Shown: positions 1 to 6,404, numbered from the stretch's first letter. The stretch: 8,124 bases of DNA from an uncultured Porphyromonadaceae bacterium (GCA_937898265.1 CALEJM010000227.1:1-8124); one strand, 5' to 3'. Numbers and translations are program-made. Notes: generated by a model not told the origin, from the letters alone.

Positions 1-462
1 CGCGAGGACTTCATCCGCCGCGACGACTGGCAGTGCGTGAAGCGGCTCGGGGGCGGTGCGGCGTACTACGCGATGACGGACCTGACGCTCCAGGCGCTGA
101 AGCTCCTGCCGACGCCGCCGGTGCAGATGTGGAGCGAGCTGAAGCGGCTGGCGTCGCTCGGCGACGCGGAGGACTACGCGCACATGAACCTGAAGACGCG
201 CGACCTCGTGTCGGCGGACGTCGAGTTCAACGGCGGCTGCCTGCCGTCGGAGCGCTCGCCCGCCTTCGAGCTGCGCGGGGAGCGCGGCGTCTTCAAGGTC
301 CAGCCCGGCGCCCGGACCGGCACGCTGACGGTCATCGACAGCACCCCCACGACCGAGCACAAGGGCTACATTGATGCAAACGGCCTGTGGCACCTCGGTG
401 AAATTCCGCAGGATGCCGTTGAGCCCGGTCTCTTTGCCGTCGGGGGTGATTTCCAACTGTGA
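1..462 (+). CDS. Partial, unrecognised protein in GC-rich foreign DNA
   Basis: This frame is open from the window edge to a TGA at 460-462, so the 5' end is missing. From 1 to about 365 nearly every third codon position is G or C, which is the mark of a real coding frame in a GC-rich genome and unlike everything else in the window. After about 370 the codons (att gat gca, ggt gaa att) lose that bias. From about 433 onward the DNA clearly belongs to the opposite-strand S41-type gene, so the last residues and the stop are probably not native. The protein is soluble-looking, with no membrane segment or clear motif; visible pieces include MWSELKRLASLGDAEDYAHM (residues 43-62) and GYIDANGLWHLGEIPQDAV (about 122-140). 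The latter vaguely recalls phage or surface structural proteins, but that is only an impression. I do not assign a function. It is most likely a fragment of another organism's gene joined by misassembly, or less likely by recombination. Confidence 0.45.
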   Translation, partial: REDFIRRDDWQCVKRLGGGAAYYAMTDLTLQALKLLPTPPVQMWSELKRLASLGDAEDYAHMNLKTRDLVSADVEFNGGCLPSERSPAFELRGERGVFKVQPGARTGTLTVIDSTPTTEHKGYIDANGLWHLGEIPQDAVEPGLFAVGGDFQL

Positions 463-1410
463 GGCGCGACCGAAGGTGCCACGTTGTGGGGTGTTGTCTT
501 GGTCGTTCACAATCTCAATCTCCACCTTTTTAGGCTGACCGTTGAGCGTCTGGGTGTAGATCTCACCTTTATAATTATAGCAAAGGATGCCGTTGTCGGA
601 CACGGTGAGGAAACGCACTGGGTGATTCTGGAAGTGGGTCACGGCAGTCACCTTCTCTGGGGTGGCGATGGCAGAACGATAGACGTTGAAGCTGCCGCCG
701 TTGCGCTCGCTGAGGAACACCATCTCTTTGTGACCAGCGAGGAACTGAGGATCGCGGTCCTCGCCTACGTTGGTGGTGAGCATCTTATGGGTGTTCTTCT
801 TGGCATCGAAATACCAGATGTCGCGTGCAACGGAAGATACTTGGTGTTTGCGCCAGATGTTCTCGCTGCCAGTGCGGTTGTAGTAGAGGAACGACTTGCC
901 GTCGGCATCGAGACTCATAGAACATACGGTGGCGGGAGTCACCTGAACAGAGCGGCCGCCCTCAACAGGCACGCAGTAGAGCTCGGTCATCCAGCCCGAT
1001 GGGAACTGCACGTTCTCAGCATCCTTCTGGATGTAGGCTGAGTAGTAGACCGACTTATTGTCGGCAGAGAAAGCCAGTGGGGTCTCCGACGCTGAGTTGA
1101 ATGTGATGCGTTTGGCAACACCGCCCTGAGCAGCAACGGTGTAGACGTCGAAATTTCCGTTGCGGTCGGAAGCAAAGGCAAGGGTCTTGCCGTCGTGACT
1201 CCAAACGGGTGCAAACTCATAGGCTGCATTGGTGGTGATTTGCTGAGCTTTACCACCGTTGGCATCTACCACGTAGATGTCGCCTTTGTAGCTGAATGCA
1301 ATCTTGTCACCTTGGGGCGAAATCGCATTGAAACGCATCCATAGTGGCGCAGCTTGCAACATAGTGGCTGCACAGAGACAGCACACTATGAGAGATGTTA
1401 ACTTTCTCAT
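430..1410 (-). CDS. Secreted PD40/TolB-propeller protein, tricorn-like S41 protease N-terminus (3'-truncated)
   Basis: The start is ATG at 1410-1408, followed by a signal peptide (MRKLTSLIVCCLCAATMLQA, cleavage near residue 20). The recognisable part is 327 residues. It is built of PD40-type beta-propeller blades: SPQGDKIAF (31-39) with KGDIYVVDANGG, SHDGKTLAFASDRNGNFDVY (71-90), GEDRDPQFLAGHKEMVFLSE (217-235 region), and TPDGKE (322-327). In Bacteroidota this arrangement heads long (over 1000 residue) periplasmic tricorn-like peptidases, in which a propeller precedes PDZ and S41 catalytic domains; that family length is general knowledge. The catalytic part is absent. After GKE the sequence stops resembling a propeller blade and enters the foreign DNA. 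The minus frame stays open to the window edge only because it lies in register antisense to a GC-rich ORF, so a gene caller would produce a false fusion. A good -7 element lies upstream at 1481-1488. A TolB-like propeller protein without a protease domain is the alternative. Confidence 0.8.
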
Positions 1411-1445
1411 AACTATAGTCTTTATGTTTTAATTCGTGTTTAGGT

Positions 1446-1467
1446 TGAGCCGTGTCGCATTGGCTCA
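1446..1467 (-). other. Stem-loop in the leader of the PD40/S41 gene
   Basis: TGAGCC (1446-1451) and GGCTCA (1462-1467) form a perfect 6-bp stem with a 10-nt loop. It falls just downstream of the predicted minus-strand transcription start, so it would sit at the 5' end of the mRNA, where it might protect against decay. There is no U-tract, so it is not a terminator. Confidence 0.3.
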
Positions 1468-1480
1468 GTTTTATGCCTTG

Positions 1481-1488
1481 CAAAGGTA
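1481..1488 (-). promoter_or_regulatory. Bacteroidota -7 element for the PD40/S41 gene
   Basis: On the minus strand this reads TACCTTTG, a full match to the Bacteroidota -7 consensus TAnnTTTG. Transcription would start around 1475, giving a leader of about 65 nt. I see no convincing TTTG -33 box 19-21 bases further upstream. Confidence 0.55.
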
Positions 1489-1592
1489 ATAAAAAAATGG
1501 AGAAAATCGCGACTCTACGCCTAAAATCTTGTGTTGACAGAAGTGGTTGCAAATCGTTGCTCGGGAAAGGGGATAAGTCGCCGAAAATAGTG

Positions 1593-1600
1593 TAACTTTG
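1593..1600 (+). promoter_or_regulatory. Bacteroidota -7 element for the sugar operon
   Basis: TAACTTTG matches TAnnTTTG exactly and lies 22 bases before the ATG at 1622. The transcription start would be near 1605-1607, giving a leader of only about 16 nt. No clear TTTG -33 box lies 19-21 bases upstream, so an activator may be needed. The element is divergent to the one at 1481-1488, and both genes share the 211-base gap. Confidence 0.5.
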
Positions 1601-1621
1601 TGGCGTAAAACAAAAGCAACA

Positions 1622-2800
1622 ATGGAAACAAAAAAGAAAGTGTTTGTCAGTGGATGCTACGACATGCTCCACAGCGGACACGTCGCCTTTTTCAAAGAAG
1701 CGTCGCAGTATGGCGACCTCTACGTCGGCATCGGCTCCGACCAGACGATACTTGGCTACAAAGGTCGACTCCCCATCTATTCGGAGAACGAACGCCTCTA
1801 TATGGTCAAGGCGATACGCTATGTGAAAGACGCCTATATCAACACCAACAGCGGCATCATGGACTTCGTTGACCTCGTTGACAACGTCATCAAGCCAGAT
1901 ATCTTCGTGGTCAATGAAGACGGCAGCTCGGAGGTCAAGGAGCAGTTCTGCCGCGAGCGTGGCATTGAATACATCGTGCTGAAGCGTCTCCCGGAAAACG
2001 GACTGAAGGCGCGCTCCACAACGGCATTGCGTCAGGAGACCTCCCAACTCCCAACCCGTATCGACCTCGCCGGCACGTGGATTGATCAGCCCTACGTCTC
2101 ATGCTTTGGACCAGGTTGGGCACTGACCATCTCCGTTGAGCCGAACTTCGAAATCGCCGAACGCTGCGGTCTCTCCACCTCCACACGCAATATGATGAAG
2201 AAGATATGGCCGGTGCAACTCCCGTCGTTCAATCCCGAGATGGTTGCTAAACTGGCGTTCTGCTTTGAAAACGACCCCTCGAAACGAGAAGGACATATCT
2301 CGGGGGCTCAAGACGCCTTAGGCATCTGTATGCCAGGATTCTGTCGACACTATTATAACAACGCGTTCTGGCCAGAGCGCATCGAGTCGTGTCACGACGA
2401 AGCGATTCTCACTTGGCTGGAGTCGCACCTCTGCATGGTCAAGATGTTCCCACGTCGCGCAGGCCTTGACGTTACCTTGGGCAAAGACATCACGAAGGAG
2501 GGCGTAGAGCGACTGGCAGCGGCTGCCGACGGTTGTTGGGGAGCTATCATGCAACGTCAGCTCACTGGGTTTGCCCACTTCTTCCGCGCTTCGTTTGAGG
2601 CGCAGGTGGCGATGTTCCCAGCCATGATGCAACCTGGCGTAGAGGAGTATATCAACAAATACCGCGCTGAGGCTCTCGCGTGGAAGATGGCGGGCGCCGG
2701 TGGTGGCGGCATGCTCGTGATGGTGGTTGACGATGCCAAAGCCTTCCTGGAACGTCATCCCGAAGCCATTGGTATCACTATTCGTAGAAAAGGAGTATAA
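1622..2800 (+). CDS. Cytidylyltransferase-like / GHMP-kinase-like fusion protein
   Basis: This 392-residue protein has two domains. The N-terminal half (about 5-135) is an HxGH-superfamily nucleotidyltransferase: VFVSGCYDMLHSGH contains the HSGH nucleotide-binding motif (17-20), NERLYMVKAIRYV follows (56-68), and RSTTALR (131-137) fits the second signature, so it looks catalytically intact. The C-terminal half resembles GHMP sugar kinases: RIDLAGTWID (146-155) fits motif 1, SGAQDALGICMPG (227-239) fits the catalytic 'GGxQDqyg' region, and KMAGAGGGGMLVMV (355-368) fits motif 3. The ATP-loop motif 2 (PxxxGLGSS) is not found in standard form; GLSTSTRN (183-190) may be its relic. It lies only about 30 residues after motif 1, so the domain is shorter than usual. 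I chose ATG 1622 because the in-frame TTG at 1598 overlaps the -7 element. The next two genes point to L-fucose or a similar 6-deoxysugar, so sugar phosphorylation and nucleotide activation is the likely role. It is not Fkp, which is about 950 residues with an unrelated pyrophosphorylase domain. Fold assignment is firm; substrate is inference. Confidence 0.8.
   Translation: METKKKVFVSGCYDMLHSGHVAFFKEASQYGDLYVGIGSDQTILGYKGRLPIYSENERLYMVKAIRYVKDAYINTNSGIMDFVDLVDNVIKPDIFVVNEDGSSEVKEQFCRERGIEYIVLKRLPENGLKARSTTALRQETSQLPTRIDLAGTWIDQPYVSCFGPGWALTISVEPNFEIAERCGLSTSTRNMMKKIWPVQLPSFNPEMVAKLAFCFENDPSKREGHISGAQDALGICMPGFCRHYYNNAFWPERIESCHDEAILTWLESHLCMVKMFPRRAGLDVTLGKDITKEGVERLAAAADGCWGAIMQRQLTGFAHFFRASFEAQVAMFPAMMQPGVEEYINKYRAEALAWKMAGAGGGGMLVMVVDDAKAFLERHPEAIGITIRRKGV
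2791..2795 (+). promoter_or_regulatory. Ribosome binding site of the mutarotase gene
   Basis: AGGAG lies inside the last codons of the upstream gene, 7 bases before ATG 2803. It supports translation of the second cistron from the same mRNA and fixes its start. Confidence 0.6.
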
Positions 2801-2802
2801 CG

Positions 2803-3138
2803 ATGAAACGCTATTGTCAGATTCTCAACCTCAAAGACGATCCGCAACTGATAGAGCAGTATTGCGAGGCTCATGCCCATGTGTGGCCTGAGATTCAAGA
2901 AGGTATACGCAGTGTCGGCATCCTCGACATGCAGATATTCCGCAAGGGAACCACCCTGTTTATGATTTGCGACACCGTCGACAACTTCGACTGGGTGAAA
3001 GACAACGCCCGACTCGCCACCTTGCCTCGTCAAGCGGAGTGGGAGGCTTATGTGGCACAGTTTCAAGGCTGCGACCCCAACGCCCCCTCGACCGAGAAGT
3101 GGCAGCTGATGGAGAAAATCTTTGAGTTGGACAAATAA
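2803..3138 (+). CDS. RhaM/DUF718-family sugar mutarotase (probably L-fucose)
   Basis: This 111-residue protein aligns end to end with the L-rhamnose mutarotase family (E. coli RhaM is 104 residues), cytosolic enzymes that interconvert the alpha and beta pyranose anomers of 6-deoxysugars. Y20 and H24 in QYCEAHAHVWPE match the Tyr and the catalytic His of RhaM (Y18 and H22). The WPE following the histidine is conserved, and the later AEWEAY stretch parallels RhaM's RWWKYM. Only 2 bases separate it from the upstream stop, and 11 bases separate its stop from the FucP-type gene. Members of this family beside fucose transporters in Bacteroidota are generally taken to act on L-fucose, so the rhamnose label should not be read literally. 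Family membership is well supported; substrate is inferred from context. Confidence 0.87.
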   Translation: MKRYCQILNLKDDPQLIEQYCEAHAHVWPEIQEGIRSVGILDMQIFRKGTTLFMICDTVDNFDWVKDNARLATLPRQAEWEAYVAQFQGCDPNAPSTEKWQLMEKIFELDK

Positions 3139-3149
3139 TACGAAACGCT

Positions 3150-4349
3150 ATGGCATTGTTCAAAACCAAACAAGGCGCCAACTATCTGGTGCCGTTTCTC
3201 ATGGTGGCTTCGCTCTTCCTGCTTTGGGGCGTGGCGCACAGCATTCTTGACGTGCTCAACAAACACTTCCAGACTGTTCTCAACATCTCGAAGGCGCAGT
3301 CGGGATTGGTGCAGACCATGGTCTATGGCGGTTATTTCCTCATGGCATTGCCTGCCGGGTGGATCATACGCCGTTGGGGCTATCGTCGCGGCATCATCGT
3401 CGGACTCACCCTCTTCGCCCTTGGCGCTTTCATGTTTCTGCCGGGTAGTCGCCTGATGTCGTTCCCCTTCTTCTTGCTCTCTCTCTTCGTCATCGGCTGT
3501 GGACTGACTTGCCTGGAGACCTCTTCCAATCCGTATGTCTCCATCATGGGCGATACTGCCGACGCCTCGCGCCGACTGAATTTGGCGCAGTCGTTCAACG
3601 GCTTGGGCTGGATCATCGGTCCGCTGCTCGGCGGACTCCTCATCTTCGGCGAGGAGAGCAATCTCGCTTTGCCTTACGCCATCATCGGCTGTGTTGTGGC
3701 TGTCATGGCGGGGGTGTTTGCTTTTGTCAAACTGCCTGAGATTAAGGTAGAACAATCATCCGAAGCTAAGGATAATGCCTCTGGTGCGCTGTGGCACAAC
3801 CGTTTGTTTCTCTTCGGCGTACTCACGCTGATGCTTTATGTGGCAGCGCAGACCGGCATCAACAGCTTCTTCATCAACTTTGTCATCGAGACCACCCACA
3901 ATACCTTCTCTCCTAAACTGGCGGCGTTGCTCCTCTCCTTTGGCGGCATGGCGCTGTTTATGGCGGGCCGACTGCTCGGCTCTGTTGTGATGAGTCGGGT
4001 GAAACCATCTATGCTCCTTGTTGTCTGCGCCTTGGGTGCTATCGGCTGCATGGGTGTGGTGGTTGCCAATGTAGGTGTTGTCTCCATCGTGGCACTCTGT
4101 CTCTGCTTCTTCTTCGAGAGCGTGATGTTTCCAACTATCTTCTCGCAGAGCGTGGTGCTGGCTGGCGAACACACAGCCCTTGCCTCGTCGCTGCTTACCA
4201 TGTCTATCGTGGGCGGCGCGGTGGCTCCAGTGGTGATGGGTTTCATCGGTGAGACGAACATCAGTCTCGGCTTCCTGCTCCCATTAGTGTGCTTTGTGGT
4301 TGTGTTCCTCTTTGGCTACGTGCTCCATCGTCACGGCAGGGAGGCTTAG
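3150..4349 (+). CDS. fucP: FucP-type L-fucose:H+ symporter (MFS)
   Basis: This 399-residue major facilitator protein has about 12 hydrophobic segments and a polar central loop near residues 198-212 (PEIKVEQSSEAKDNAS). It aligns closely with E. coli FucP (438 residues), and the residues known there to matter for fucose and proton coupling are all present: W26 (W38), D34 in ILDVL (D46), E123 in CLETSSNPY (E135), and Q147 and N150 in RLNLAQSFN (Q159 and N162). It would act in the inner membrane, importing L-fucose with a proton; close relatives carry other sugars such as glucose/galactose, so specificity is likely but not certain. It is the last gene of the three-gene operon, 11 bases after the mutarotase with no clear Shine-Dalgarno, and is followed by a strong terminator. 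Confidence 0.87.
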   Translation: MALFKTKQGANYLVPFLMVASLFLLWGVAHSILDVLNKHFQTVLNISKAQSGLVQTMVYGGYFLMALPAGWIIRRWGYRRGIIVGLTLFALGAFMFLPGSRLMSFPFFLLSLFVIGCGLTCLETSSNPYVSIMGDTADASRRLNLAQSFNGLGWIIGPLLGGLLIFGEESNLALPYAIIGCVVAVMAGVFAFVKLPEIKVEQSSEAKDNASGALWHNRLFLFGVLTLMLYVAAQTGINSFFINFVIETTHNTFSPKLAALLLSFGGMALFMAGRLLGSVVMSRVKPSMLLVVCALGAIGCMGVVVANVGVVSIVALCLCFFFESVMFPTIFSQSVVLAGEHTALASSLLTMSIVGGAVAPVVMGFIGETNISLGFLLPLVCFVVVFLFGYVLHRHGREA

Positions 4350-4371
4350 CAGACTCAATCCTATAGCAACG

Positions 4372-4405
4372 AAAAGAGGCAGACTGTTTAAGGTCTGCCT
4401 CTTTT
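4372..4405. terminator. Bidirectional intrinsic terminator between fucP and prs
   Basis: A perfect 13-bp inverted repeat, AAAAGAGGCAGAC (4372-4384) and GTCTGCCTCTTTT (4393-4405), encloses the 8-nt loop TGTTTAAG. Four more pairs (CAAC 4367-4370 with GTTG 4406-4409) form outside it if G4371 is bulged. The T-run at the end of each arm gives a U-tract on either strand, so it can end both the fucP transcript (stop at 4349) and the convergent prs transcript (stop at 4430). Confidence 0.9.
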
Positions 4406-4429
4406 GTTGTTATCAACTGATTCTTCCGA

Positions 4430-5371
4430 TTAGAGAAGATAGTGTGAGCTGATTGATTGGTTGTTGTAAACGCTTTGGATAGCGTCGGCGAAGATGCCTG
4501 CGATAGAGATGACGTGAATCTTCTTGCATGCTTCTTCGTTGCAAGGGATAGAGTCGGTGCAGATGAGTTCCTCAAGGGCTGAGTTGTTGAGGTTCTCGTA
4601 GGCTTTGCCAGAGAGCACTGGGTGTGTCACAACGGCACGTACGCTCTTGGCGCCATTCTCCATCATGAGGTTGGCAGCCTTGCAGAGTGTGCCAGCGGTG
4701 TCGGCCATATCGTCGATGATAACGACGTTCTTGCCTTTTACGTCGCCGATGATGCGCATGTCGCTTACCACGTTGGCTTTCTCGCGGGTCTTGTGGCAGA
4801 GCACGAGTGGAGCTTCGAGGTGTTTGGCATAGGTGCTGGCGCGTTTTGAACCGCCTACGTCTGGAGAGGCGATAACGAGGTCCTCGAGGTTGAGGCTGCG
4901 GATGAATGGCACGAATACCGACGAAGCGTAGAGGTGGTCAACAGGAACATTGAAGAAACCTTGAATCTGGTCGGCATGGAGGTCCATGGTGATGAGGCGG
5001 TCAACGCCGGCAGCGCTGAGGAGGTCGGCCATCAACTTGGCACCGATGGAAACACGTGGTTTGTCTTTGCGGTCTTGACGTGCCCAACCGAAGTATGGGA
5101 TAACGGCAATGATTTTGTAGGCAGATGCACGTTTGGCAGCGTCGATCATCAGGAGCAGCTCCATGAGATTGTCGGCATTAGGGCAGGTAGATTGCACGAT
5201 GTAAACGTAGCGGCCGCGGACGGTCTCGTTGTACCATACGGCAAATTCGCCATCTGAGAATTGTTGAGTTGTTGAGTTGCCAAGGTTTGTGTTCAAGAGT
5301 TCGCAAATCTTGTCAGCCAGATACTTACTCTTTCTTCCCGAAAAGATTTTGTATGGAAGTTCTGTTGGCAT
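4430..5371 (-). CDS. prs: Ribose-phosphate pyrophosphokinase (PRPP synthase)
   Basis: This 313-residue cytosolic enzyme makes 5-phosphoribosyl-1-pyrophosphate from ribose 5-phosphate and ATP, the precursor of purines, pyrimidines, NAD, histidine and tryptophan. It has the usual length of bacterial class I enzymes and the hallmark motifs in order: FSGRKSKYLA near the N-terminus (10-19), the flexible ATP loop RQDRKDKPR (98-106), the PRPP-synthase signature DLHADQIQGFF (130-140, catalytic-region His132), and the PRPP-binding loop VVIIDDMADTAGT (216-228). Loop residue KTREK (194-198) fits the catalytic loop. It is a single cistron, convergent to the fucP operon and divergent from the polysaccharide operon, with its own -7 element at 5439-5446. 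Nothing suggests a functional link to either neighbour beyond position; prs is a housekeeping gene. Confidence 0.97.
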   Translation of the reverse strand: MPTELPYKIFSGRKSKYLADKICELLNTNLGNSTTQQFSDGEFAVWYNETVRGRYVYIVQSTCPNADNLMELLLMIDAAKRASAYKIIAVIPYFGWARQDRKDKPRVSIGAKLMADLLSAAGVDRLITMDLHADQIQGFFNVPVDHLYASSVFVPFIRSLNLEDLVIASPDVGGSKRASTYAKHLEAPLVLCHKTREKANVVSDMRIIGDVKGKNVVIIDDMADTAGTLCKAANLMMENGAKSVRAVVTHPVLSGKAYENLNNSALEELICTDSIPCNEEACKKIHVISIAGIFADAIQSVYNNQSISSHYLL

Positions 5372-5438
5372 GTTTGTGTGTGTTTGTATAGGAATACTTT
5401 TTTATTTGTTCAAAAGTGGTGCATTGCTAAATGCGTTG

Positions 5439-5446
5439 CAAAGATA
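5439..5446 (-). promoter_or_regulatory. Bacteroidota -7 element for prs
   Basis: On the minus strand this reads TATCTTTG, an exact TAnnTTTG match. Transcription would begin near 5432, giving a leader of about 60 nt. No good TTTG -33 box is visible at the usual spacing. Confidence 0.55.
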
Positions 5447-5561
5447 ATGCTTTTCGTTGGTTTTTTAATGATTTTTTGACAACAATTATCGTTGTAATCT
5501 TGCATTGGTTTGCTGGCGAATGTAAAATGGCTTCCGAAGTCCTATTTTATTTAATATAGTA

Positions 5562-5592
5562 TTTGAGTTTTGAAAAAATGGTTGTAAATTTG
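5562..5592 (+). promoter_or_regulatory. Complete Bacteroidota promoter of the polysaccharide operon
   Basis: TTTG (5562-5565), a 19-base spacer and TAAATTTG (5585-5592) match the Bacteroidota -33/-7 consensus in both boxes and spacing. This is the best promoter in the window. The start site would be near 5598, leaving a leader of about 24 nt before ATG 5622. A short palindrome at 5598-5608 overlaps the expected start. I see no inverted repeats flanking the promoter, so nothing suggests the phase-variable inversion known for Bacteroides capsule loci. Confidence 0.75.
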
Positions 5593-5597
5593 CACCC

Positions 5598-5608
5598 CCT
5601 ATAATAGG
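5598..5608. promoter_or_regulatory. Palindrome CCTATAATAGG at the predicted transcription start
   Basis: The perfect palindrome CCTAT-A-ATAGG sits just where transcription should start for the polysaccharide operon. It could be an operator, but at 11 bases it could also be chance. Confidence 0.25.
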
Positions 5609-5621
5609 CTAATTATAACTG

Positions 5622-6392
5622 ATGAAGAAATTAAGGTATCTACTTTATATTATGCTGGTTGCGTTGATGTGCTCATGTGTCACAAGACGCAACTACAACT
5701 ACCTGCAGGAGCATTCCAGGCTTCCGCAGTACGACTCCGTGGCCTACGTTGAGTATGGACTCCAGCGTGGCGACTACCTCGACATCCGTGTCAACTCGAT
5801 GGTGAAAGACGACGAGGCGCTCTTCAACAACGGCACCCGTCAGACACGCCTCAATGGCGACAACGCTCAGTCGCGACTCTTCCTCTACCTCGTGGAAGAG
5901 GATGGCACCATCAAATTCCCTTACGTCGGCTCCATCTCGGTGCTCGGCAAGACACTGCGCGAGGTGAAGCAACTGCTTGAGACCGAATTGGCAGATATGA
6001 TGAACTCCTTCTCTGTCGACGTGCGCCTTGCCAACGCCACCTTCTCCATCATCGGAGAGAGCGGAGCAGGACGCTACAGCATTCCGAAGGAGAAACTCAA
6101 TATCTTCCAGGCGCTCGCAATGAGCGGCGACCTCTCCGAATACTCCGACCGCACGAAGATACGACTGATTCGTCAGACCTCCAACGGCACCATCGTCAAG
6201 GAATTTGACCTCCGCAGTCGCTCCATCATCGACTCCGAATACTACTATGTTCAACCCAACGACGTAATCTACGTTCAGTTCTCTGACGCGAAGTTCTTTG
6301 GCGTTCAGCATGTTACTGGACTGATTTCAACCATCCTCTCCACCGTGTCGGTCGGCATGCTGGTGTGGGGATTAGTCGAACGATTTAAATAA
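5622..6392 (+). CDS. Polysaccharide export outer-membrane lipoprotein (Wza/OPX type), copy 1
   Basis: This 256-residue secreted lipoprotein has a signal peptide ending in LMCSC, with Cys19 the likely lipidated residue (Cys17 is the alternative). A Poly_export domain follows (about 45-136; YGLQRGDYLDIRV and DGTIKFPYVGSISVLGKTLR), then an SLBB-type domain (about 140-205; YSIPKEKLNIFQALAMSGDL), and a hydrophobic or amphipathic C-terminal segment (230-251). In Wza the equivalent C-terminal helix forms the outer-membrane pore of the octamer, so this protein should form the channel through which capsule or exopolysaccharide leaves the cell. At 256 residues it is shorter than E. coli Wza (about 380), which has an extra domain. 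It opens the operon, directly after a consensus promoter. It is followed after 12 bases by a paralogue and then by its expected inner-membrane partner. The start has no clear Shine-Dalgarno, which is usual for Bacteroidota. Confidence 0.92.
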   Translation: MKKLRYLLYIMLVALMCSCVTRRNYNYLQEHSRLPQYDSVAYVEYGLQRGDYLDIRVNSMVKDDEALFNNGTRQTRLNGDNAQSRLFLYLVEEDGTIKFPYVGSISVLGKTLREVKQLLETELADMMNSFSVDVRLANATFSIIGESGAGRYSIPKEKLNIFQALAMSGDLSEYSDRTKIRLIRQTSNGTIVKEFDLRSRSIIDSEYYYVQPNDVIYVQFSDAKFFGVQHVTGLISTILSTVSVGMLVWGLVERFK

Positions 6393-6398
6393 GGAGGA
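6391..6398 (+). promoter_or_regulatory. Strong Shine-Dalgarno of the second export lipoprotein gene
   Basis: AAGGAGGA, overlapping the last two bases of the upstream stop codon and 6 bases before ATG 6405, is a near-perfect anti-16S match. Such sites are uncommon in Bacteroidota and absent at most other starts here. It fixes the start of the second paralogue. Confidence 0.7.
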
Positions 6399-6404
6399 GA
6401 CAGC

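Noticed and set aside
33..374. Alternative plus-frame ORF in the GC-rich stretch
   Set aside because: It is Ala/Arg/Gly-rich, as expected of an off-frame; frame 1 has the extreme G/C third-position bias of the true frame.
484..1041. Long plus-strand ORF (185 codons)
   Set aside because: It lies antisense to the PD40/S41 gene, whose minus-strand translation shows a signal peptide and propeller blades; the plus-strand product has no recognisable family.
1598..1621. Upstream TTG start for the fusion gene
   Set aside because: It overlaps the -7 element TAACTTTG, and the HxGH domain begins normally from ATG 1622.
1307..2047. Minus-strand ORF of 246 codons
   Set aside because: It crosses the divergent promoter gap and is antisense to the clear nucleotidyltransferase domain; its translation resembles no protein family.
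3140..3156. GAAACGCTAT repeated at the starts of the mutarotase and fucP genes
   Set aside because: A 10-base match in different positions relative to the ATG; probably chance.
3063..3755. Minus-strand ORF of 230 codons
   Set aside because: It is antisense to fucP, with the charged, His/Glu-rich composition typical of the reverse of a membrane-protein gene.
5263..5278. Tandem 8-base repeat GTTGAGTT x2 inside prs, possible slippage site
   Set aside because: Two copies only, within a normally conserved coding stretch; too short to argue for phase variation.
5372..5621. Invertible capsule promoter of the B. fragilis type
   Set aside because: No pair of inverted repeats flanks the promoter, and no recombinase or UpxY/UpxZ-like gene is present here.
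5673..6311. Minus-strand ORF of 212 codons
   Set aside because: It is antisense to the first export lipoprotein; the plus strand has the family motifs.
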